This document shows positions 1 to 5,173 of a stretch of 29,464 nucleotides of DNA, piece by piece. Positions within the stretch are counted from its first letter, which is position 1. Each line of letters opens with the position of its first letter. The DNA comes from Peptostreptococcaceae bacterium (GTDB taxonomy: Bacteria; Bacillota; Clostridia; Peptostreptococcales; Peptostreptococcaceae), in the NCBI GenBank assembly GCA_902363255.1, contig CABIZO010000014.1, forward strand, positions 1 to 29,464. Reading direction: 5' to 3'. The notes beneath the pieces were generated by a model that searched no databases, was not told where the DNA came from, and saw only the letters and a program-made list of their open reading frames with translations. Made by a program: the position numbers and the translations under genes.

Positions 1-101
1 AAGGTTAAGACCCCATGAAGACTACATGGTTGATAGGTCAGAGGTGGAAGTGTGGTAACATATGTAGCTTACTGATACTAATAGGTCGAGGACTTGACCA
101 A
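1..101 (+). rRNA. rrl: 23S ribosomal RNA, 3' end (partial)
   Basis: This is the 3' terminal part of a 23S rRNA gene whose body lies upstream of the window. The conserved end is visible: an ACTGATACTAATAGGTCGAG block followed by a CTTGACC segment, which in clostridial 23S pairs with the 5' end of the molecule. The exact 3' nucleotide is inferred from that pairing. It is followed by a 5S gene and a tRNA array, the usual end of an rRNA operon in this group. Confidence 0.93.
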
Positions 102-171
102 GATAAGTTATATCTTAAATGTTAGCAGTTTTGAAAGTACTAAAAACTTTCTAAAAATATTACAAAAAAAG

Positions 172-200
172 TTGACAATATTAAAATAAAATGTTATTAT
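172..200 (+). promoter_or_regulatory. Candidate sigma-A promoter upstream of 5S rRNA and the tRNA array
   Basis: A perfect TTGACA (172-177) is followed after 17 bases by TATTAT (195-200), which carries a TG one base upstream (192-193), an extended -10. A start near 207 would lie just before the 5S gene. It sits in the 23S-5S spacer, so it could transcribe 5S and 43 tRNAs independently of the upstream rRNA promoters. The motif is seen directly; activity is inferred. Confidence 0.6.
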
Positions 201-218
201 AATACTTGTCCAGTAACA

Positions 219-337
<119 letters not shown>

Positions 338-342
338 AATGT

Positions 343-417
343 TCCAAGGTAGCTCAACGGTGGAGCACTCGGCTGTTAACCGATAGGCTGAGGGTTCGAG
401 TCCCTCCCTTGGAGCCA
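343..417 (+). tRNA. tRNA-Asn (anticodon GTT)
   Basis: The acceptor stem TCCAAGG pairs with CCTTGGA, the anticodon GTT is at 375-377, and CCA is encoded. The copy at 2306-2380 is identical. Confidence 0.97.
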
Positions 418-424
418 AGAAAGT

Positions 425-514
425 GCCGAAGTGGCGGAACTGGCAGACGCACAGGACTTAAAATCCTGCGAAACTTATACTTTCGTACCGGTTCGATTCC
501 GGTCTTCGGCACCA
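425..514 (+). tRNA. tRNA-Leu (anticodon TAA)
   Basis: This is a class II tRNA with a long variable arm. The acceptor stem GCCGAAG pairs with CTTCGGC and CCA is encoded. It is duplicated at 2388-2477 with an identical seven-base spacer to the preceding tRNA-Asn. Confidence 0.97.
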
Positions 515-523
515 AATTAATAT

Positions 524-599
524 CGCGGAGTGGAGCAGTTGGCAGCTCGTCGGGCTCATAACCCGAAGGTCACAGGTTCGAGTCCTGTCTCCGCAACCA
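524..599 (+). tRNA. Initiator tRNA-fMet (anticodon CAT)
   Basis: Two initiator hallmarks are visible. Base 1 is C facing A, so the first acceptor pair is a mismatch. Three consecutive G:C pairs (552-554 with 562-564) close the anticodon stem; the anticodon CAT is at 557-559. It is the only initiator gene in the array and is missing from unit 2. Confidence 0.97.
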
Positions 600-611
600 T
601 TTAAATATTAT

Positions 612-686
612 GGCTCATTGGTCAAGCGGTCAAGACACCGCCCTTTCACGGCGGTAACAGGGGTTCGATTCCCCTATGAGTCACCA
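612..686 (+). tRNA. tRNA-Glu (anticodon TTC)
   Basis: Standard cloverleaf with acceptor GGCTCAT/ATGAGTC and encoded CCA. It differs from the copy at 2533-2607 by one D-loop base, C at 631 against T at 2552. Confidence 0.97.
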
Positions 687-687
687 T

Positions 688-761
688 GCGGGTGTAGCTC
701 AATGGTAGAGTTCCGGCCTTCCAAGCCGGCTGTGAGGGTTCGATCCCCTTCACCCGCTCCA
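688..761 (+). tRNA. tRNA-Gly (anticodon TCC)
   Basis: Acceptor GCGGGTG pairs with CACCCGC, with discriminator T and encoded CCA. A single base separates it from tRNA-Glu. It is duplicated at 2609-2682. Confidence 0.97.
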
Positions 762-774
762 ATCTATTTATCCC

Positions 775-850
775 GGGACCATAGCTCAGCTGGGAGAGCA
801 CCTGCCTTACAAGCAGGGGGTCACAGGTTCGAGCCCTGTTGGTCCCACCA
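775..850 (+). tRNA. tRNA-Val (anticodon TAC)
   Basis: Acceptor GGGACCA/TGGTCCC with encoded CCA. This is the first of three matching Val genes in the array; the others are at 2700 and 4221. Confidence 0.97.
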
Positions 851-866
851 AATAAAACATAAATGC

Positions 867-943
867 GGCCTGGTAGTTCAGTTGGTTAGAATGCCAGCCT
901 GTCACGCTGGAGGTCGAGGGTTCGAGCCCCTTCCAGGTCGCCA
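867..943 (+). tRNA. tRNA-Asp (anticodon GTC)
   Basis: Acceptor GGCCTGG/CCAGGTC with one G:U pair, discriminator G as usual for Asp, and encoded CCA. It is duplicated at 2792-2868. Confidence 0.97.
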
Positions 944-964
944 AAAATACTTCTAAAACACTAT

Positions 965-1039
965 GCTGGTGTGGCTCAACGGTAGAGCAGCTGACTTGTA
1001 ATCAGCAGGTTGTAGGTTCGATTCCTATCACCAGCTCCA
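965..1039 (+). tRNA. tRNA-Thr (anticodon TGT)
   Basis: Acceptor GCTGGTG pairs with CACCAGC and CCA is encoded. The second copy (2886-2961) has A:T instead of G:C at the seventh acceptor pair, and D-loop and T-loop changes. Confidence 0.97.
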
Positions 1040-1046
1040 TAAATAC

Positions 1047-1131
1047 GGAGGATTTCCCGAGTGGCCAAAGGGGGCAGACTGTAAATCTGTTAGCTGTGCT
1101 TTCGGTGGTTCGAATCCACCATCCTCCACCA
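1047..1131 (+). tRNA. tRNA-Tyr (anticodon GTA)
   Basis: Class II tRNA of 85 bases with a long variable arm and acceptor GGAGGAT/ATCCTCC. CCA is encoded. It is duplicated at 2975-3059. Confidence 0.97.
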
Positions 1132-1143
1132 ACAAAGAAGTAT

Positions 1144-1227
1144 GCGGATGTGGCGGAATTGGCAGACGCACTAGACTTAGGATCTAGCGCCATTGGCGTG
1201 GGGGTTCGACTCCCTTCATCCGCACCA
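1144..1227 (+). tRNA. tRNA-Leu (anticodon TAG)
   Basis: Class II tRNA with acceptor GCGGATG/CATCCGC and encoded CCA. The spacer to the upstream Tyr gene is identical in both array units. The copy is at 3072-3155. Confidence 0.97.
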
Positions 1228-1245
1228 CTTTTTACTATACCTTAT

Positions 1246-1320
1246 GCGGGAATAGTTCAGTGGTAGAGCGCAACCTTGCCAAGGTTGAAGTCGCGAGTTC
1301 GAATCTCGTTTCCCGCTCCA
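1246..1320 (+). tRNA. tRNA-Gly (anticodon GCC)
   Basis: Acceptor GCGGGAA pairs with TTCCCGC and CCA is encoded. It is present once only; unit 2 goes directly from Leu(TAG) to Arg(TCT). Confidence 0.97.
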
Positions 1321-1339
1321 AAAATTAACTAATATATGT

Positions 1340-1416
<77 letters not shown>

Positions 1417-1425
1417 CTTATATAT

Positions 1426-1501
1426 TGGGGATTAGCCAAGTCGGTAAGGCACATGACTTTGACTCATGCATGCGTAGGTTCGAGTCCTGCATCCCCAGCC
1501 A
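1426..1501 (+). tRNA. tRNA-Gln (anticodon TTG)
   Basis: Acceptor TGGGGAT pairs with ATCCCCA, discriminator G, CCA encoded. A 5' T:A first pair is typical of bacterial tRNA-Gln. The copy is at 3258-3333. Confidence 0.97.
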
Positions 1502-1510
1502 TATTAATAT

Positions 1511-1586
1511 GACTCATTAGCTCAGTCGGTAGAGCACTTGACTTTTAATCAAGGTGTCCGGAGTTCGAATCTCCGATGGGTCACCA
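1511..1586 (+). tRNA. tRNA-Lys (anticodon TTT), copy 1
   Basis: Acceptor GACTCAT pairs with ATGGGTC and CCA is encoded. Its sequence matches the Lys genes at 2144 and 3957. It lies between Gln and Ser, a position that is empty in unit 2. Confidence 0.97.
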
Positions 1587-1594
1587 TCAACTTT

Positions 1595-1684
<90 letters not shown>

Positions 1685-1688
1685 TAAT

Positions 1689-1764
1689 GCCCAGATAGCT
1701 CAGTCGGTAGAGCAGGGGACTGAAAATCCCCGTGTCGGTGGTTCGATTCCGCCTCTGGGCACCA
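1689..1764 (+). tRNA. tRNA-Phe (anticodon GAA)
   Basis: Acceptor GCCCAGA pairs with TCTGGGC and CCA is encoded. The 14-base spacer to the next Met gene is identical in both units. The copy is at 3480-3555. Confidence 0.97.
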
Positions 1765-1778
1765 TATTTAAATATTGT

Positions 1779-1855
1779 GGCGGTATAGCTTAGTTGGCTA
1801 GAGCGTTCGGTTCATACCCGAAAGGTCACAGGTTCGACTCCTGTTACCGCTACCA
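1779..1855 (+). tRNA. Elongator tRNA-Met (anticodon CAT)
   Basis: Acceptor GGCGGTA pairs with TACCGCT. The first pair is G:T, not the C:A of the initiator. The sequence resembles the elongator Met tRNA of Bacillus (GGCGGT start, CGGTTCATACCCG anticodon arm). The copy is at 3570-3646. Confidence 0.92.
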
Positions 1856-1880
1856 TTTAAATTTAATATAAACTAAACGT

Positions 1881-1957
1881 GGACCATTAGCTCAGTTGGT
1901 TAGAGCGCCCGGCTCATAACCGGTAGGTCTGGGGTTCGAGTCCCTGATGGTCCACCA
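1881..1957 (+). tRNA. tRNA-Ile2 (anticodon CAT, lysidine-modified)
   Basis: The anticodon is written CAT, but the body (GGACCATTAGCTCAGTTGG start, GGCTCATAACC anticodon arm) resembles Bacillus tRNA-Ile2 as I recall it, not elongator Met. In that family TilS converts C34 to lysidine so the tRNA reads AUA, a common codon here. Identity is inferred from sequence similarity. The copy is at 3669-3745. Confidence 0.85.
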
Positions 1958-1966
1958 CTTTTAGTT

Positions 1967-2043
1967 CGAGGTGTAGCGCAGTTTGGTAGCGCACTTGGTT
2001 TGGGACCATGGGGCCGGGGGTTCGAGTCCCTTCACCTCGACCA
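1967..2043 (+). tRNA. tRNA-Pro (anticodon TGG)
   Basis: Acceptor CGAGGTG pairs with CACCTCG, discriminator A, CCA encoded; the anticodon TGG is at 2001-2003. The anticodon stem contains a T1995 x T2009 mismatch, also present in the copy at 3757-3833. The UGG anticodon and the ACCA end match the specifier codon and UGGU bulge of the proS T-box at 20733-20970. Confidence 0.96.
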
Positions 2044-2057
2044 TTTATACAATTTAT

Positions 2058-2135
<78 letters not shown>

Positions 2136-2143
2136 AAAAATAT

Positions 2144-2219
2144 GACTCATTAGCTCAGTCGGTAGAGCACTTGACTTTTAATCAAGGTGTCCGGAGTTCG
2201 AATCTCCGATGGGTCACCA
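2144..2219 (+). tRNA. tRNA-Lys (anticodon TTT), copy 2
   Basis: The sequence matches the Lys gene at 1511-1586. It lies between His and Cys, a position kept in both units. Confidence 0.97.
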
Positions 2220-2227
2220 ATAAATAT

Positions 2228-2302
2228 GGCGACATGACCAAGTGGCTAAGGTAGAGGACTGCAACTCCTTCATCCCCAGTTCGAATCTGGGTGTCGCCTC
2301 CA
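2228..2302 (+). tRNA. tRNA-Cys (anticodon GCA)
   Basis: Acceptor GGCGACA pairs with TGTCGCC, discriminator T, CCA encoded. It ends unit 1; the next unit starts four bases later. The copy is at 4042-4116. Confidence 0.97.
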
Positions 2303-2305
2303 TAT

Positions 2306-2380
2306 TCCAAGGTAGCTCAACGGTGGAGCACTCGGCTGTTAACCGATAGGCTGAGGGTTCGAGTCCCTCCCTTGGAGCCA
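2306..2380 (+). tRNA. tRNA-Asn (anticodon GTT), unit 2
   Basis: Identical to the gene at 343-417. It is the first gene of the duplicated unit. Confidence 0.97.
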
Positions 2381-2387
2381 AGAAAGT

Positions 2388-2477
2388 GCCGAAGTGGCGG
2401 AACTGGCAGACGCACAGGACTTAAAATCCTGCGAAACTTATACTTTCGTACCGGTTCGATTCCGGTCTTCGGCACCA
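2388..2477 (+). tRNA. tRNA-Leu (anticodon TAA), unit 2
   Basis: The sequence matches the gene at 425-514. Downstream, a 55-base spacer without a tRNA stands where unit 1 has fMet. Confidence 0.97.
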
Positions 2478-2532
2478 ATTCAATTTTGCGAGACAAATGA
2501 GAAATCGCAACTAGGTAAAAGACAAATATAAT

Positions 2533-2607
2533 GGCTCATTGGTCAAGCGGTTAAGACACCGCCCTTTCACGGCGGTAACAGGGGTTCGATTCCCCTATGA
2601 GTCACCA
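2533..2607 (+). tRNA. tRNA-Glu (anticodon TTC), unit 2
   Basis: Differs from the unit 1 gene by T at 2552 in the D loop, giving the more usual GGTTAAG sequence. CCA is encoded. Confidence 0.97.
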
Positions 2608-2608
2608 T

Positions 2609-2682
2609 GCGGGTGTAGCTCAATGGTAGAGTTCCGGCCTTCCAAGCCGGCTGTGAGGGTTCGATCCCCTTCACCCGCTCCA
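2609..2682 (+). tRNA. tRNA-Gly (anticodon TCC), unit 2
   Basis: The sequence matches the gene at 688-761 and again lies one base after Glu. Confidence 0.97.
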
Positions 2683-2699
2683 ATTTAATTATTATTTTT

Positions 2700-2775
2700 G
2701 GGACCATAGCTCAGCTGGGAGAGCACCTGCCTTACAAGCAGGGGGTCACAGGTTCGAGCCCTGTTGGTCCCACCA
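2700..2775 (+). tRNA. tRNA-Val (anticodon TAC), unit 2
   Basis: Second of three matching Val genes. The spacer before it differs from the one in unit 1. Confidence 0.97.
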
Positions 2776-2791
2776 TAAAACTTATAAACGC

Positions 2792-2868
2792 GGCCTGGTA
2801 GTTCAGTTGGTTAGAATGCCAGCCTGTCACGCTGGAGGTCGAGGGTTCGAGCCCCTTCCAGGTCGCCA
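2792..2868 (+). tRNA. tRNA-Asp (anticodon GTC), unit 2
   Basis: The sequence matches the gene at 867-943, with the same G:U acceptor pair. Confidence 0.97.
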
Positions 2869-2885
2869 TTTAATTTAAAAAATAT

Positions 2886-2961
2886 GCTGGTATGGCTCAA
2901 TTGGTAGAGCAGCTGACTTGTAATCAGCAGGTTGTAGGTTCGAGTCCTATTACCAGCTCCA
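2886..2961 (+). tRNA. tRNA-Thr (anticodon TGT), unit 2 variant
   Basis: Acceptor GCTGGTA pairs with TACCAGC. The seventh pair A2892:T2951 replaces G971:C1029 of unit 1, so pairing is preserved. The D loop is one base longer (AATTGGT against AACGGT) and the T loop reads GAGTC rather than GATTC. Confidence 0.97.
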
Positions 2962-2974
2962 TTTTTTTATATGC

Positions 2975-3059
2975 GGAGGATTTCCCGAGTGGCCAAAGGG
3001 GGCAGACTGTAAATCTGTTAGCTGTGCTTTCGGTGGTTCGAATCCACCATCCTCCACCA
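2975..3059 (+). tRNA. tRNA-Tyr (anticodon GTA), unit 2
   Basis: Same 85-base class II tRNA as at 1047-1131, with the same downstream spacer to Leu(TAG). Confidence 0.97.
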
Positions 3060-3071
3060 ACAAAGAAGTAT

Positions 3072-3155
3072 GCGGATGTGGCGGAATTGGCAGACGCACT
3101 AGACTTAGGATCTAGCGCCATTGGCGTGGGGGTTCGACTCCCTTCATCCGCACCA
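3072..3155 (+). tRNA. tRNA-Leu (anticodon TAG), unit 2
   Basis: The sequence matches the gene at 1144-1227. The next gene is Arg(TCT); Gly(GCC) is absent here. Confidence 0.97.
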
Positions 3156-3172
3156 CTTTTATTTAATAATGT

Positions 3173-3249
<77 letters not shown>

Positions 3250-3257
3250 CTTTATAT

Positions 3258-3333
3258 TGGGGATTAGCCAAGTCGGTAAGGCACATGACTTTGACTCATG
3301 CATGCGTAGGTTCGAGTCCTGCATCCCCAGCCA
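3258..3333 (+). tRNA. tRNA-Gln (anticodon TTG), unit 2
   Basis: The sequence matches the gene at 1426-1501. It is followed by a 52-base spacer in place of the Lys gene of unit 1. Confidence 0.97.
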
Positions 3334-3385
3334 TATTAATTATCAACTTAGTGCTCGCTAGATGGAGCATTTAGGGAAACTATAA

Positions 3386-3474
<89 letters not shown>

Positions 3475-3479
3475 ATAGC

Positions 3480-3555
3480 GCCCAGATAGCTCAGTCGGTA
3501 GAGCAGGGGACTGAAAATCCCCGTGTCGGTGGTTCGATTCCGCCTCTGGGCACCA
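3480..3555 (+). tRNA. tRNA-Phe (anticodon GAA), unit 2
   Basis: The sequence matches the gene at 1689-1764, with an identical 14-base downstream spacer. Confidence 0.97.
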
Positions 3556-3569
3556 TATTTAAATATTGT

Positions 3570-3646
3570 GGCGGTATAGCTTAGTTGGCTAGAGCGTTCG
3601 GTTCATACCCGAAAGGTCACAGGTTCGACTCCTGTTACCGCTACCA
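3570..3646 (+). tRNA. Elongator tRNA-Met (anticodon CAT), unit 2
   Basis: The sequence matches the elongator Met gene at 1779-1855. It lacks the C1 x A72 mismatch of the initiator. Confidence 0.92.
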
Positions 3647-3668
3647 TTTTAACTTTATATAATAACGT

Positions 3669-3745
3669 GGACCATTAGCTCAGTTGGTTAGAGCGCCCGG
3701 CTCATAACCGGTAGGTCTGGGGTTCGAGTCCCTGATGGTCCACCA
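3669..3745 (+). tRNA. tRNA-Ile2 (anticodon CAT, lysidine-modified), unit 2
   Basis: The sequence matches the gene at 1881-1957; the identity as an AUA reader rests on the same resemblance to Bacillus tRNA-Ile2. Confidence 0.85.
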
Positions 3746-3756
3746 CTTTTTTAGTT

Positions 3757-3833
3757 CGAGGTGTAGCGCAGTTTGGTAGCGCACTTGGTTTGGGACCATG
3801 GGGCCGGGGGTTCGAGTCCCTTCACCTCGACCA
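3757..3833 (+). tRNA. tRNA-Pro (anticodon TGG), unit 2
   Basis: The sequence matches the gene at 1967-2043, including the T x T mismatch at the second pair of the anticodon stem. Confidence 0.96.
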
Positions 3834-3869
3834 TCAACTAAAAAAATAACAACTAGTGCATTAGATTAT

Positions 3870-3947
<78 letters not shown>

Positions 3948-3956
3948 AAAAAATAT

Positions 3957-4032
3957 GACTCATTAGCTCAGTCGGTAGAGCACTTGACTTTTAATCAAGG
4001 TGTCCGGAGTTCGAATCTCCGATGGGTCACCA
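3957..4032 (+). tRNA. tRNA-Lys (anticodon TTT), copy 3
   Basis: The third copy of tRNA-Lys, again between His and Cys. CCA is encoded. Confidence 0.97.
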
Positions 4033-4041
4033 ATATAAAAA

Positions 4042-4116
4042 GGCGACATGACCAAGTGGCTAAGGTAGAGGACTGCAACTCCTTCATCCCCAGTTCGAAT
4101 CTGGGTGTCGCCTCCA
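4042..4116 (+). tRNA. tRNA-Cys (anticodon GCA), unit 2
   Basis: The sequence matches the gene at 2228-2302. It ends the duplicated unit. Confidence 0.97.
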
Positions 4117-4125
4117 TTTAACCAT

Positions 4126-4202
4126 GCGCCTATAGCTCAACTGGATAGAGTGTCTGACTACGAATCAGAAGGTTGGGGGTTCGAGTCCCTCTGGGCGCAC
4201 CA
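4126..4202 (+). tRNA. tRNA-Arg (anticodon ACG)
   Basis: Acceptor GCGCCTA pairs with TGGGCGC and CCA is encoded. In this family A34 is deaminated to inosine by TadA so that CGU, CGC and CGA are read. It is present once and lies outside the duplicated units. Confidence 0.96.
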
Positions 4203-4220
4203 CTTATTAAATACAAATTT

Positions 4221-4296
4221 GGGACCATAGCTCAGCTGGGAGAGCACCTGCCTTACAAGCAGGGGGTCACAGGTTCGAGCCCTGTTGGTCCCACCA
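4221..4296 (+). tRNA. tRNA-Val (anticodon TAC), copy 3
   Basis: Matches the Val genes at 775 and 2700. It is the last tRNA before the terminator, suggesting a single-gene duplication to the end of the array. Confidence 0.97.
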
Positions 4297-4301
4297 TTTA
4301 T

Positions 4302-4330
4302 CCTCTAGTTATTAAACTAGAGGTTTTTTA
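4302..4330 (+). terminator. Intrinsic terminator of the rRNA-tRNA operon
   Basis: A nine-base-pair stem, CCTCTAGTT with AACTAGAGG, closes a four-base loop and is followed by six T residues. It begins six bases after the last tRNA, so the array appears to be one transcript. Confidence 0.93.
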
Positions 4331-4426
4331 ATATGTAAAATAAGTTATAAATATTATGATTTTAATTAACAATAAAATAAATAGATAAAATATAAGACTC
4401 TTGAAAAGATTAAGGAAGGTGTTATT

Positions 4427-4840
4427 ATGTATATTATATTTGGAGAAGAGATAGTAGATAGTGAAGAAATAAAAGGAATAATAGAAGATAATAGTGACTT
4501 TATAGTAGATAGAGATATGTGCAAAGGGACAAAGAGAGAAGATGTTGTAGCATATCAATTAAGTATACCTGTAAGTATATTAAATGAAGAATTAAAGAAG
4601 GATTATAATTTAGATGAAATGAGTGAAGAAGAATTATTTGATGAGTATATAAGCCTATCAGAAGAAATGGCTTTAGAACTACAGGATTTTATGCCTAAAC
4701 ATTCATTAGTTAATTCTATTTCTTATAAATGGGATAATTCAGCAGATGCTATTAAAACAGTGTTTACTATGGCTTACATAGGATTAGGTCAGTTAAAGTT
4801 AAATGATGTATCTAGAAGATTACTAAATGAGTTAGACTAG
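4427..4840 (+). CDS. Unrecognised acidic protein, 137 residues
   Basis: I do not recognise this protein. It has a clear ribosome binding site (AAGGAAGG about seven bases before ATG) and AT-rich codon use like its neighbours. The product is soluble, with no signal peptide or membrane segment, and strongly acidic in the middle (residues about 60-85 are rich in Glu and Asp). It contains no cysteine cluster, nucleotide-binding loop or obvious DNA-binding helix pair. The last third has a mixed helical pattern (around DAIKTVFTMAYIGLGQLKL). It stands alone between the tRNA operon terminator and another strong terminator at 4901-4946, so it is probably monocistronic. I see no clear promoter. The opposite-strand open frame here is a shadow. 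Confidence 0.8.
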   Translation: MYIIFGEEIVDSEEIKGIIEDNSDFIVDRDMCKGTKREDVVAYQLSIPVSILNEELKKDYNLDEMSEEELFDEYISLSEEMALELQDFMPKHSLVNSISYKWDNSADAIKTVFTMAYIGLGQLKLNDVSRRLLNELD

Positions 4841-4900
4841 ATAGAGATTATAACTAAGATTAAGGTAATGAAATAAAATACAGATTAATATAATAAGTTA

Positions 4901-4946
4901 AATAAATCCATGTTTATTAAAAATAAATATGGATTTATTTTTTTTT
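4901..4946 (+). terminator. Intrinsic terminator after the orphan gene
   Basis: An 18-base-pair, AT-rich stem (4901-4918 with 4922-4939, one G:T pair) and a three-base loop are followed by seven T residues. It separates the orphan gene from pyc. Confidence 0.9.
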
Positions 4947-5104
4947 AACAGAATATATATTCATATCAATCAGAATCTTATATAAAAATCAAGTAAAAAT
5001 ATTCTATTATTACTTAATTTAGAGATAGGAATTTACTAAAATACAAAATTTATTTACCTATTTTGATGAATTTGTATTATTTATTAAGAAACTTTTTACT
5101 AATG

Positions 5105-5134
5105 GTTCAAAATTAAAGTTTTATGAACTATAAT
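5105..5134 (+). promoter_or_regulatory. Possible pyc promoter with overlapping inverted repeat
   Basis: TATAAT at 5129-5134 is a good -10 box; the best -35 at 17-base spacing is the weak TTCAAA (5106-5111). The interval is framed by GTTCA (5105-5109) and TGAAC (5124-5128), a perfect five-base inverted repeat that would place a repressor or activator over the promoter. The rest of 4947-5173 shows nothing else that I recognise. Confidence 0.4.
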
Positions 5135-5173
5135 CTTTAATATTACAACTAAATTATGGAAAAGGGGGATAAC

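Noticed and set aside
618..956. Open frame of 112 codons on the + strand inside the tRNA array
   Set aside because: It runs across several tRNA genes whose cloverleaf structure explains the sequence, and the translation is a known type of tRNA artefact.
4328..4558. Complement-strand frame overlapping the orphan gene
   Set aside because: Its translation is a low-complexity Phe/Tyr/Ile run, as expected from the reverse of AT-rich DNA. The + strand gene has the better ribosome binding site and codon use.
4117..4900. An integrated element at the end of the tRNA array, a common insertion site
   Set aside because: No integrase, no direct repeat of a tRNA 3' end and no change in base composition are seen; only one small gene lies there.
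5156..5173. Earlier ATG for pyc adding six residues
   Set aside because: The Shine-Dalgarno sequence lies inside this stretch and is correctly spaced for the ATG at 5174.
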